A stretch of 38,935 bases of DNA from Candidatus Alectryocaccomicrobium excrementavium (lineage in GTDB: Bacteria; Bacillota; Clostridia; Christensenellales; Aristaeellaceae). Positions 30,828 to 38,935 of this stretch are shown in pieces (position 1 is the stretch's first letter; each line of letters starts with the position of its first letter). The notes under the pieces were generated by a model. The model searched no databases and had not been told where the DNA came from. It worked only from the letters and a program-made list of their open reading frames with translations. The position numbers were made by a program, and so were the translations under genes. The stretch lies in the NCBI GenBank assembly GCA_018716755.1, contig DVJN01000189.1, forward strand, positions 1 through 38,935, given 5' to 3'.

Positions 30828-31664
30828 GTGATAAAACGCAGGATTACCGGCATCATGCTGGCGGTGCTTTGGCTGTTTTTATGGTTTTATCAGGGATGGC
30901 CGCTGCGCATTTGCATGATGCTCGTGATGGCGCTGGGAATGATAGAGGTCAGCCAGGCGTTTGGCAAGGAAAAAGTGTGGCCCTGCAGCGTGGCGTGCAT
31001 AGCTTTTGCGTTGTTTGCGCTGCCGGCTTATCTGTTTGCGCGCCAGGAACTGGATCCCTTTGCGGCCCTGTCGCAGGTGTTGCTGATCGCCATGCTGTGC
31101 ATGATTGTGGGCATGTCCCTGCTCGTGCTCAGGGGCAGGGTGGATGGCCGGTCGCTGTTGGCGGCGGTGTTTCCCCTTCTGTATCCGGGGCTTTTGTTCA
31201 CCATGCTGTTTCCGCTGGTGGATCTGGGCGGGCGGCCGTTGGTGGCGCTCGTGCTGGGGCACGCGCTGGTCATCGCGCTGGCCAATGATCTAGCCGCTTA
31301 CGAAGTGGGCACCCTTTTTGGAAAACGCAAGCTTTCGCCTGTAATTAGCCCCAAAAAGACGGTGGAGGGAAGCCTGGCAGGGTTTGCCGCCGGTGTGCTG
31401 GCCGCGTGTGTGTTGCCGTTTTTGATGCGGCTGATCTGGCCGCAATTGCAGCTGTTGCCGGTGTGGATGTACGCGCTGCTCGGCGCGTTTGCCAGCGTCG
31501 CGGCCCAGCTGGGCGATCTTTCCGCCTCCTATGTAAAGCGCGTGTGCGAAATCAAGGATTTTGGATCCATCCTGCCAGGGCATGGAGGCATTATGGACCG
31601 GCTGGATGCGGTGCTCTTCTGCGGCACGGTTTGCACGGCGTTTTATCACTGGTTTGGCATTTGA
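30828..31664 (+). CDS. cdsA: Phosphatidate cytidylyltransferase
   Basis: A 278-aa membrane enzyme that makes CDP-diacylglycerol for phospholipid synthesis. It is hydrophobic throughout, with about seven or eight membrane segments. The family signature is at the C terminus: SASYVKRVCEIKDFGSILPGHGGIMDRLD. The GTG start at 30828 has AAAGGA 7 bp upstream and lies 4 bp after the uppS stop; no ATG is well placed. Confidence 0.96.
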   Translation: MIKRRITGIMLAVLWLFLWFYQGWPLRICMMLVMALGMIEVSQAFGKEKVWPCSVACIAFALFALPAYLFARQELDPFAALSQVLLIAMLCMIVGMSLLVLRGRVDGRSLLAAVFPLLYPGLLFTMLFPLVDLGGRPLVALVLGHALVIALANDLAAYEVGTLFGKRKLSPVISPKKTVEGSLAGFAAGVLAACVLPFLMRLIWPQLQLLPVWMYALLGAFASVAAQLGDLSASYVKRVCEIKDFGSILPGHGGIMDRLDAVLFCGTVCTAFYHWFGI

Positions 31665-31674
31665 AGGAGCGAAT

Positions 31675-32811
31675 ATGAGGGAGATAGCGATTCTGGGGGC
31701 GACGGGCTCCATTGGCACACAGGCGCTGGACGTGATTGCCAGGCACGCGGGCGATTTTCGCGTTACCGCGTTAACAGCTCATTCGAACGCGAATGAGCTT
31801 TTTGCTTTTGTGCGCAGGTTCCGCCCGCGGTTTGCGGGCCTGGTGCGGGAGGCACCCATACCAGAAGATTTGCGCTTTTGCGAGTGGTTTTTTGGCGAGG
31901 ACGCGAATGAGCATGTGCTTCGCGCCGCAAAGCCGCACGACGCGCTGTGCGCGGTGGTAGGCATTGCGGGCCTGCCGGCGGTGATGGCGGCATTGGAAGT
32001 TTGCGGGCGCGTGCTGCTCGCCAACAAGGAGGCGCTTGTCACTGGCGGCGCGCTGGTGATGGAGGAGGCCGCGCGCCGGGGCGTGCCCATTTTGCCGGTG
32101 GATAGCGAGCATTCGGCGATTTTCCAGTGCCTGCAGGGGGGGCAGGAGCCCAGGCGCCTGATTCTTACGGCATCGGGCGGAGCACTGCGCACCTGGAGCC
32201 GCGAGGCCATCCAGCGCGCTACCGTGCAGGATGTGCTCAGGCACCCCACTTGGCGCATGGGCGGGAAGATTACGGTCGATTGCGCCACGATGATGAACAA
32301 GGGCCTGGAAGTGATCGAGGCGCACTATCTGTTCGGCATGCCGGAAGAGGCCATTTCCGTGTTGGTGCACCCGCAAAGCGTGGTGCATTCACTGGTAGAA
32401 TTTGTGGATGGCAGCCTGTTGGCGCAATTGGGTGTTGCGGATATGCGCGTGCCGATTTCCTACGCGCTGGGCTATCCGCGGCGTATGGAATCCGGCGCGG
32501 CGCCGCTGGATCTGCTTTCCTGCGGGCCGCTCACTTTTGAAGCGCCGGATGAAGAACGCTTTCCCTGCCTGCGGTTGGCGCGGGAGGCGCTGCGCGCGGG
32601 CCCATACGCCATGATCGCCATGAATGGAGCCAACGAAGCCGCCGTGGCCGCGTTTCTGGAAAATCGCATATCTTTTGGCGCAATCGCGAACATTGTGGAA
32701 CAAATTCTGGATTCCACGCCACCAGAGCGGATTTCATGCGTCGAAGATGTGTATCGTATGGATAAAGGTGCACGCTCGCGCGCAAACGTGAAAATTGGGA
32801 GGATGGAATGA
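31675..32811 (+). CDS. dxr: 1-deoxy-D-xylulose 5-phosphate reductoisomerase
   Basis: A 378-aa NADPH-dependent enzyme of the MEP isoprenoid pathway that converts DXP to MEP. Motifs: nucleotide-binding GATGSIG (8-14), LANKEALVTGG, the metal and substrate site PVDSEHSAIFQCL, LTASGGALR, the flexible-loop region VLRHPTWRMGGKITVD, and ATMMNKGLEVIEAHYLF. AAGGAG lies before the ATG at 31675, 10 bp after cdsA. Together with ispG in the same operon it supports use of the MEP pathway, which supplies the precursors for UppS. Confidence 0.97.
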   Translation: MREIAILGATGSIGTQALDVIARHAGDFRVTALTAHSNANELFAFVRRFRPRFAGLVREAPIPEDLRFCEWFFGEDANEHVLRAAKPHDALCAVVGIAGLPAVMAALEVCGRVLLANKEALVTGGALVMEEAARRGVPILPVDSEHSAIFQCLQGGQEPRRLILTASGGALRTWSREAIQRATVQDVLRHPTWRMGGKITVDCATMMNKGLEVIEAHYLFGMPEEAISVLVHPQSVVHSLVEFVDGSLLAQLGVADMRVPISYALGYPRRMESGAAPLDLLSCGPLTFEAPDEERFPCLRLAREALRAGPYAMIAMNGANEAAVAAFLENRISFGAIANIVEQILDSTPPERISCVEDVYRMDKGARSRANVKIGRME

Positions 32812-33866
32812 GTTTTTTGTATCTCTTGCTGGCGGTGGTGCTGCTGGGCATCATCATCACGGCGCATGAATTTGGCCACTATATCGTTGCCCGGCTCACG
32901 CATGTGAAGGTGGAAGAATTCGCGGTGGGCATGGGCCCGAAGATCGTGGGCTGGCGCAAAAACGGCATCGATTATTCGCTGCGCGCCATCCCGCTGGGCG
33001 GCTTTTGCCGCTTCACAGGGGAGGACGAAAAGAGCGATTCGCCGGACGCGTTTTCTGCGCAAAAGCGCTGGAAACGGTTTTTGATCCTGTTTTCCGGGGC
33101 GGGCATGAATTTCGTGCTTGCTTATGTGGCGATCGTGCTGTTTTTGGCCATTTATGGCGTGACGCTGGCGCAGGTGCCGCAGATTTATGGCCTGGTGGAA
33201 GGCGCGCCCGCGCAGGAGGCGGGAATCGAGGCAGGCGACGTGGTGGTTGCTGTCAATGGGCAGGCCATCAGCTTCGACGAGGCGGGGCTGGACGCGATGA
33301 CCCGCGCGATCGACCAGTCTGAGGGCGCGGTGGAAATCGCGGTGGAGCGAGACGGCGAGGCCATGACGTTTACCGTGGAACCGGAGACTGCCTCGGTGGA
33401 CGGGCAGGAACAGCGGCAGATCGGCGTGTATCTGGGCCGGGAAGAACGGGCCAGCTTTGGGGAAGCGCTGCGCGCTTCGGGCGAACGGTTTGCGTATTAC
33501 GCCACGTTCATGCTCGATACGCTGCGCGACATGCTCTTTAAGGGCGAAAATCTGGATCAGGTCATGGGCCCGGTGGGCACCATCACCAGCATGGGCGATC
33601 AGGCGCAGGCTTATGGCATGCAGGCCATTCTTTCGATGGTTGCGCTGATTTCGTTGAACCTGGGTATTGTGAACCTTCTGCCGCTGCCCGCGCTGGATGG
33701 CGGCCGGCTGGTGTTTTTGCTGGCGGACGCGATTGTGGTGAAACTGCGCGGCAAGCCCATTCCGCCGGAGCGGGAAGGCATGGTGCATGCCGTGGGTCTG
33801 TTGCTGTTCATCGGCGTGTTCATCGCCGTTACGTATCAGGACATTATGCGGCTGATAGCGGGGTAG
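32808..33866 (+). CDS. rseP: Site-2 protease RseP/RasP (M50 metalloprotease)
   Basis: A 352-aa intramembrane zinc protease. The zinc site HEFGH (His20, Glu21, His24) lies in the first membrane helix. A PDZ domain sits in the middle (about 120-200; IYGLVEGAPAQEAGIEAGDVVVAVNG), and the third zinc ligand is in NLLPLPALDGGRLV. In Bacillota such proteases cleave anti-sigma factors and clear signal-peptide remnants. It overlaps dxr by 4 bp (ATGA). Confidence 0.97.
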   Translation: MSFLYLLLAVVLLGIIITAHEFGHYIVARLTHVKVEEFAVGMGPKIVGWRKNGIDYSLRAIPLGGFCRFTGEDEKSDSPDAFSAQKRWKRFLILFSGAGMNFVLAYVAIVLFLAIYGVTLAQVPQIYGLVEGAPAQEAGIEAGDVVVAVNGQAISFDEAGLDAMTRAIDQSEGAVEIAVERDGEAMTFTVEPETASVDGQEQRQIGVYLGREERASFGEALRASGERFAYYATFMLDTLRDMLFKGENLDQVMGPVGTITSMGDQAQAYGMQAILSMVALISLNLGIVNLLPLPALDGGRLVFLLADAIVVKLRGKPIPPEREGMVHAVGLLLFIGVFIAVTYQDIMRLIAG

Positions 33867-33870
33867 CAAA

Positions 33871-34911
33871 ATGAAAACGGTTACAGTGGGAAATGTTCGC
33901 ATGGGCGGCGGCGCGCCGGTATCCGTGCAATCGATGACCAATACGGACACGCGGGACGTGCAGGCCACGCTGGCGCAGATCCGCGCATTGGCCAGCGCGG
34001 GGGCGGATCTGGTGCGCGTTTCGGTGTACGACGGGGAGTGCGCCCGCGCGGTGCGCGCGCTGGTGGACGGCAGCCCCGTGCCCTTGGTGGCGGATATACA
34101 CTTTGATCACCGGCTGGCCATACAGGCGGTGGAAAATGGTATCGCCAAGGTGCGAATCAACCCGGGCAATATCGGCGGCGAGGCGCGCGTGCGCGAACTG
34201 GCGGATTGCCTGAAAATGCACCATGTGCCGGTGCGCATCGGCGTGAACACCGGTTCGCTGGAAAAGTGGGTGCTGGAGCAACACGGCCGCACGCCCCGCG
34301 GCATGGTGGAAAGCGCGCTGGGGCATGCGCGGCTGCTGGAAGATTGCGGGTTCGATGACATTGTGATTTCCGTGAAAGCCAGCAGCGTGCGCGAGACGGT
34401 GGAGGCCAACCGGTTGTTGCGCAAGGCGTGTGCGTATCCGCTGCACATCGGCGTGACTGAGGCGGGCGAGCCGGGCGCGGGCAACATCAAATCCGCCATT
34501 GGCATCGGCAGTCTGCTGCTGGATGGCATTGGAGACACCATCCGCGTGTCGCTTACCGGCGATCCCGTGCCAGAGGTGGAAGCGGGACTGAGCATTTTGC
34601 GCGCGGTTGGCTTGCGGCGCGATGCGGTGGATATCGTTTCCTGCCCCACCTGCGGCCGCACCTGCATCGACGTGGCGGGCATCGTGGCGCGCGTGCGCGC
34701 GGAGACGGCGCATCTGCGCACGCCGCTGAAAATCGCCGTGATGGGTTGCGTGGTGAACGGGCCGGGCGAAGCGCTGGATGCGGATATCGGCATCGCCGGC
34801 GGCAAGAGCGGCGGCGCGCTGTTCCGCCATGGGCAGCTGCTGCGCACGGTGCGTGGCGATTTGGCGCAGGCGCTGCTGGAGGAAATTCGGAGGATGAGCG
34901 AAAATGGCTGA
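33871..34911 (+). CDS. ispG: 4-hydroxy-3-methylbut-2-enyl diphosphate synthase
   Basis: A 346-aa iron-sulphur enzyme of the MEP pathway that converts MEcPP to HMBPP. The TIM barrel opens with PVSVQSMTNTDTRDV; LVADIHFD and VRINPGNIG are conserved. The cluster ligands are visible: CPTC (Cys258, Cys261), then Cys293 and Glu300 in GCVVNGPGE. The 32-residue gap between the second and third Cys matches the E. coli enzyme. It starts 4 bp after rseP and overlaps polC by 8 bp. Confidence 0.97.
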   Translation: MKTVTVGNVRMGGGAPVSVQSMTNTDTRDVQATLAQIRALASAGADLVRVSVYDGECARAVRALVDGSPVPLVADIHFDHRLAIQAVENGIAKVRINPGNIGGEARVRELADCLKMHHVPVRIGVNTGSLEKWVLEQHGRTPRGMVESALGHARLLEDCGFDDIVISVKASSVRETVEANRLLRKACAYPLHIGVTEAGEPGAGNIKSAIGIGSLLLDGIGDTIRVSLTGDPVPEVEAGLSILRAVGLRRDAVDIVSCPTCGRTCIDVAGIVARVRAETAHLRTPLKIAVMGCVVNGPGEALDADIGIAGGKSGGALFRHGQLLRTVRGDLAQALLEEIRRMSENG

Positions 34912-37900
34912 GCGGTGGGAAAAGGCGCTGGCCAATCCGCAATTGTCCTCCTGCCTGGCGCTGCGGCGCGTGTGCGTGAATCGCGCGAGTGGCAACATGC
35001 GCATCGATTTTGCCGCTTCCCGGCTGCTCACGCAGCGTGAGCGGCAAACGGTGCGCGAAAGCTTTGCCCGGGAATTTCCCCGCGCGCGGGTGGACGTGTC
35101 TTTTGCCTATCCGGGCGGTTTTGCATTCGATGAAAAGGGCGTGGCGTATTTGCTGGAGCGCCTGTTTGAGAGCGAGGCGGGCGCGCGGGCCTTTTTGCGT
35201 GGCGACAATTGGCAGTTTGCAGACGGTACGCTCAGCTTTTCCGTAAGCGCGGGCGTTGGGCGCGCGTTTCTGGCGCGCAGGAATGTGGACGCGCAATTGG
35301 CCGCGATTTTGCGAACGGAATTCGGCCGCGAGGTGAAGGTGCGCTTCGTGGAGCCGGAGAACATGAACGAAATTTTGGATAAGATCCGTGAGGACCGCTC
35401 GCGCGAGGAGGAGCGGTCCGCCGCGCTGCAGCAGGATAAAGTGCGGCACGAGGAAAAGAAGGCCCAGGCGCGCGCGGAGGGCGCGGCCTTTGGCAAGTCC
35501 ATCAGCGACAATCCCATCCCCATGGACGAGCTGACCGAGGCCACGGGCCGCTGCGTGCTCACGGGCGAAGTCCTTTCCGTCAATGTGGTGGATTCCAAGA
35601 AGGGAAATACCAAAATTGTCACCTTTGCTTTTTCCGATTATTCCGATTCCGTGGCAGGCAAGCTGTTTTTGACCGAGCGCGGCGAGGGGACGGTTGAGGA
35701 AAAGGCCGGGCGGCTGCTGGCAGTTTTGAAGGAAGGCGCGTGGATTCTGGCGCGCGGCGAATACCGGTACGACGATTTCAGCCACGAAATGGTGCTCATG
35801 ACCACGGATGTGATGGGTGCGCCTGCGCCCGAGCGAGAGGACAACGCGCCGGAAAAACGCGTGGAATTGCACCTGCACACGCAGATGAGCAGCATGGACG
35901 CCTGCATTCCCCCTGCCGAGGCGATCGCGCGCGCGGCCAAATGGGGGCATAAGGCCGTGGCCATCACGGATCACGGTGTGCTGCAATCGTTTCCGGACGC
36001 CTTTGGCGCGGCGAAAAAGCACAATATCAAGTTCATTCCCGGTTGCGAAGGCTATTTGATCGAGGACAGCGCGCAGCTCGTCGACCGCGCGGACGACAGG
36101 GACTTTCACGGCGCTACCTTTGTGGTGGTGGACGTGGAAACCACCGGCCTTTCCCCGGCGAAGGACGCGATCATCGAAATCGGCGCGGTGCGCGTGGAAA
36201 ACGGCGAACTGGCGGGGGAATATTCGCAGCTGGTGAACCCCAACCGTCCCCTGCCGGAACGCATCACGGAACTGACGGGCATCACTGGCGCCATGCTGGC
36301 GGATAAGCCCGCATTTGGCGAAATCTGCGAGGAATTCCGCCGGTTCATCGATGGCGCAGTGCTGGTGGCGCACAACGCTTCGTTCGATGGCGCGTTTTTC
36401 CGCAACGCGCTGGCGCGCGAGGGCTACGCTTTCGAAAACCCGTTGCTGGATACGCTGGCGCTGGTGCGCAACGTGTATCCCGGCTGGAAAAACCACAAGC
36501 TGGAAACCGTGTGCAAGATGCTGGGCGTGAACAACAAGCATGCGCACCGAGCGGTGGACGACGCGCGCGCCACCGCGCAGGCTATGCTCGTGGCTTTCCA
36601 GGAGATGGAAAAGGAACATCCGGTGAAACTCCTCAGCGATTTGAACCGGATCTATGGCTCGGATGCTTCGGACCAGAGCTGGCACATCATTCTTCTGGCC
36701 GCCTCGCAGACGGGCATGACGAACCTCAACCGCCTGGTGAGCGAAGCGCACCTGCACCATTACCGCCGCCGTCCGCGCATTCCGCGCGGCCTGATTGAAA
36801 AATACCGGGAAGGGCTGATTGTGGGCAGCGCGTGCGAGGCCGGGGAACTGTTCCGCGCGGTGGTGCGTGGCGCGGGCGACGGGGAGCTTATGCGCATCGC
36901 GCGCTTTTACGATTATCTGGAAATTCAGCCCATTGGGAACAATGCTTTCATGCTGGAGGAAGGCACGGCGAAGGACGAGGAGGCGCTGCGCGATTTCAAC
37001 CGAAAAATCGTGTGGCTGGGCGAGCAGCTGAATAAGCCCGTGGTCGCTACCGGCGACGTACATTTTATGGAGCCGCGGGATAGCGCGTATCGCGCCATTT
37101 TGATGGCGACCAAAGGCTTTGAGGACGCGGACAACCAGGGGCCGCTCTATTTCCGCACCACCAATGAAATGCTGGAGGAATTCCGCTATCTGGGCGATAA
37201 AAAGGCGCGCGAGGTGGTCATCGAAAATCCCAACGCCATTGCCAGCCGCGTGGGCAAGGTGCGGTTGTTCATTGAACACCCGGAGGGCAAGGAGACCTTT
37301 CAGCCCTATTGGCCCGAGGCGGCGGACGAGTTGCGCAGCATCACGGAAAACCGGGCGAAGGAGATCTATGGCGACCCGTTGCCGGAAATCGTGCGCGCGC
37401 GCATCGATAAGGAACTGGGCGCGATTATCGGCTATGGCTTCGCCACGCTGTATATGATCGCCGTCAAGCTGGTGCGCAAGTCGCTGGCGGATGGATACAT
37501 CGTGGGCTCGCGCGGTTCGGTGGGCTCTTCCGCCGTGGCCTATTTCGCGGGCATCACGGAAGTGGATTCCCTGCCGCCGCACTACGTTTGCCCCAAGTGC
37601 AAGCACAGCGAATTCGATGTGCCGGCCGGCTTTGCCTGCGGGTATGACTTGCCGCTGAAAAACTGCCCCGTGTGCGGGGAGAACATGGACCGGGACGGCT
37701 TCAACATTCCCTTCGAAGTGTTTTTGGGCTTTAAGGGCGATAAGGTGCCGGATATTGATTTGAACTTTTCCGGCGTGTATCAGCCCGTGGCGCACAATTA
37801 TGTGAAGGAACTGTTTGGCGCGCAGAACGTGTTTCGCGCGGGCACCATCGGCACCGTCGCGGATAAAACCGCTTATGGCTATGTGCTCAAATATCTGGAG

Positions 37901-38935
37901 GAGCGTGGGATCAGCAAGAGCCAGGCGGAAAAAGAGCGCCTGGCGCGCGGCCTGATCGGCGTGAAGCGCACCACGGGCCAGCATCCCGCGGGCATGGTGG
38001 TGCTGCCGCAGGGCTATGAAATCTATCAGTTCACGGCCATCCAGCACCCGGCGGACGACGTGAACAGCGACACCGTGACCACGCACTTTGATTTCAGCTC
38101 CATGCACGATGTGCTCGTGAAGCTGGATATTCTGGGCCACGATGATCCCACCATGCTGCGCGATTTGCAGGATATGACCGGCATCGCGCCCGCGCAGGTG
38201 CCGCTGAAGGATCCCGCGGTGTTCGCGCAAATCCTTTCGCTGTTTTCCGGCACGCAGGCGCTGGGCGTCACGCCCGAGGAAATCGGCGTGGCCACCGGCA
38301 CGCTGGGCATCCCGGAATTTGGCACTTCGTTTGTGCGCGGCATGCTCACGGAAACGCTGCCCAGCACCATGGAAGAACTGGTGCGCATTTCCGGCCTTTC
38401 ACACGGCACGGGCGTGTGGCTGGACAACGCGCAGGAAATCATCCGCAAGGGCATCGCGCCGCTGCGCGGCTGCGTGTGTACGCGCGATGACATTATGAAC
38501 CAGCTCATGGAACTGGGCGTGGAGGCCAAAACCGCGTTTGACACCATGGAATCCGTGCGCAAGGGCAAGGGCCTCAAGCCCTTTATGGAAGAGGCCATGG
38601 CCGCGGTGGGCACGCCGGACTGGCTGGTGGATAGCCTGAAGCGCATCAATTACATGTTCCCCAAATCGCACGCGGTGGCTTACGTGATGATGGGGCTGCG
38701 CATCGCGTATTTCAAGATTTTTTATCCCCGGGAATACTATTGCTGCTATTTCAAGCGCAATCTGGAAGCGTTCGATGCCTCGGTCATGGTGGGGAATCTG
38801 GATCACCTGCGCGCCGCCAAGGCGGAATTGCTCGCCCTGCCCAAGGAAGAGCGCGACCGCAAGGCGGATGCGTTGAGCCTATTGGATATTCTCGTCGAAA
38901 TGAGCGCGCGCGGCATCCAGATCGTGCTGCCGGAT
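34904..38935 (+). CDS. polC: DNA polymerase III PolC-type alpha subunit (cut by window end)
   Basis: The main replicative polymerase of low-GC Gram-positives. About 1344 residues are visible; the last 80-100 probably lie outside. Domains in order: N-terminal domain; OB fold (about 195-290, VLTGEVLSVNVVDSKKG); first part of the PHP domain (HLHTQMSSMDACIPP, from 323); the inserted DEDDh proofreading exonuclease (DVETTG, from 410; HNASFDGAFF; HRAVDDARATA); second part of PHP; a zinc-binding insert (CPKC from 896, later CPVC); then the palm with catalytic PDIDLNFS (Asp950, Asp952); and fingers including GQHPAGMVV and a Pro-Lys-Ser-His-Ala motif. The ATG at 34904 overlaps ispG and has GGAGG 10 bp upstream. 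Confidence 0.97.
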   Translation, partial: MAERWEKALANPQLSSCLALRRVCVNRASGNMRIDFAASRLLTQRERQTVRESFAREFPRARVDVSFAYPGGFAFDEKGVAYLLERLFESEAGARAFLRGDNWQFADGTLSFSVSAGVGRAFLARRNVDAQLAAILRTEFGREVKVRFVEPENMNEILDKIREDRSREEERSAALQQDKVRHEEKKAQARAEGAAFGKSISDNPIPMDELTEATGRCVLTGEVLSVNVVDSKKGNTKIVTFAFSDYSDSVAGKLFLTERGEGTVEEKAGRLLAVLKEGAWILARGEYRYDDFSHEMVLMTTDVMGAPAPEREDNAPEKRVELHLHTQMSSMDACIPPAEAIARAAKWGHKAVAITDHGVLQSFPDAFGAAKKHNIKFIPGCEGYLIEDSAQLVDRADDRDFHGATFVVVDVETTGLSPAKDAIIEIGAVRVENGELAGEYSQLVNPNRPLPERITELTGITGAMLADKPAFGEICEEFRRFIDGAVLVAHNASFDGAFFRNALAREGYAFENPLLDTLALVRNVYPGWKNHKLETVCKMLGVNNKHAHRAVDDARATAQAMLVAFQEMEKEHPVKLLSDLNRIYGSDASDQSWHIILLAASQTGMTNLNRLVSEAHLHHYRRRPRIPRGLIEKYREGLIVGSACEAGELFRAVVRGAGDGELMRIARFYDYLEIQPIGNNAFMLEEGTAKDEEALRDFNRKIVWLGEQLNKPVVATGDVHFMEPRDSAYRAILMATKGFEDADNQGPLYFRTTNEMLEEFRYLGDKKAREVVIENPNAIASRVGKVRLFIEHPEGKETFQPYWPEAADELRSITENRAKEIYGDPLPEIVRARIDKELGAIIGYGFATLYMIAVKLVRKSLADGYIVGSRGSVGSSAVAYFAGITEVDSLPPHYVCPKCKHSEFDVPAGFACGYDLPLKNCPVCGENMDRDGFNIPFEVFLGFKGDKVPDIDLNFSGVYQPVAHNYVKELFGAQNVFRAGTIGTVADKTAYGYVLKYLEERGISKSQAEKERLARGLIGVKRTTGQHPAGMVVLPQGYEIYQFTAIQHPADDVNSDTVTTHFDFSSMHDVLVKLDILGHDDPTMLRDLQDMTGIAPAQVPLKDPAVFAQILSLFSGTQALGVTPEEIGVATGTLGIPEFGTSFVRGMLTETLPSTMEELVRISGLSHGTGVWLDNAQEIIRKGIAPLRGCVCTRDDIMNQLMELGVEAKTAFDTMESVRKGKGLKPFMEEAMAAVGTPDWLVDSLKRINYMFPKSHAVAYVMMGLRIAYFKIFYPREYYCCYFKRNLEAFDASVMVGNLDHLRAAKAELLALPKEERDRKADALSLLDILVEMSARGIQIVLPD

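Noticed and set aside
34553..38230. Very long open frame (1225 codons) on the minus strand opposite ispG and polC
   Set aside because: polC and ispG match known families over the same bases; the antisense frame is His/Arg/Ala-rich with no recognisable domain, an effect of GC-rich codon bias.

Overview
The window (38.9 kb, GC-rich with strong third-position G/C) looks like a core chromosomal segment of a spore-forming Bacillota, probably a high-GC Clostridia lineage. The reasons are a sigma-G gene with a sigma-F/G-type promoter, a PolC-type replicase, AddB, RbgA, a CIRCE operator, two T-box leaders, and the classic order rpsB-tsf-pyrH-frr-uppS-cdsA-dxr-rseP-ispG-polC. No phage, insertion sequence, CRISPR array, tRNA or rRNA was seen. 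The taxonomic placement is inference.

Layout. 0-1.1 kb: 5' part of proS (minus) behind a T-box leader. 1.2-3.0 kb: a half-size ABC exporter (plus). 3.0-3.8 kb: a stand-alone LoaP/NusG-like elongation factor with its own promoter, leader and terminator. 3.9-9.6 kb (minus): operon yraN - giant double GT-C glycosyltransferase - yifB. 9.7-12.4 kb (minus): metNIQ methionine transporter. 12.4-12.9 kb: no gene, but a hairpin-rich element bounded by two identical 32-nt repeats. 12.9-17.1 kb (minus): an unrecognised 737-aa AAA-type ATPase and htpG, with a CIRCE operator between them. 17.5-21.6 kb (plus): addB, then sigG. 21.7-23.6 kb (plus): rplS-rbgA-rnhB. 23.6-26.6 kb (minus): an SGNH hydrolase and a threonyl-tRNA synthetase without a TGS domain, behind a second T-box. 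26.7-38.9 kb (plus): translation genes (rpsB, tsf, frr), UMP kinase, undecaprenyl and phospholipid synthesis (uppS, cdsA), MEP-pathway enzymes (dxr, ispG), the RseP site-2 protease and polC, which runs off the window end.

How the genes fit together. Most are growth-linked housekeeping functions: protein synthesis, isoprenoid/lipid-carrier supply, envelope glycosylation, amino-acid supply, DNA repair and replication. Nearly every transcription unit has a recognisable sigma-A promoter with 17-bp spacing. The aminoacyl-tRNA synthetases are controlled by T-boxes, htpG probably by HrcA, and sigG by the forespore sigma factor.

Best candidates for something undescribed are the hairpin-rich intergenic element (12.5-12.85 kb), the uncharacterised ATPase next to CIRCE-htpG with its long leader, the double glycosyltransferase with two lectin-like domains, and the orphan LoaP-like factor. 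None of these could be tested by database search here.
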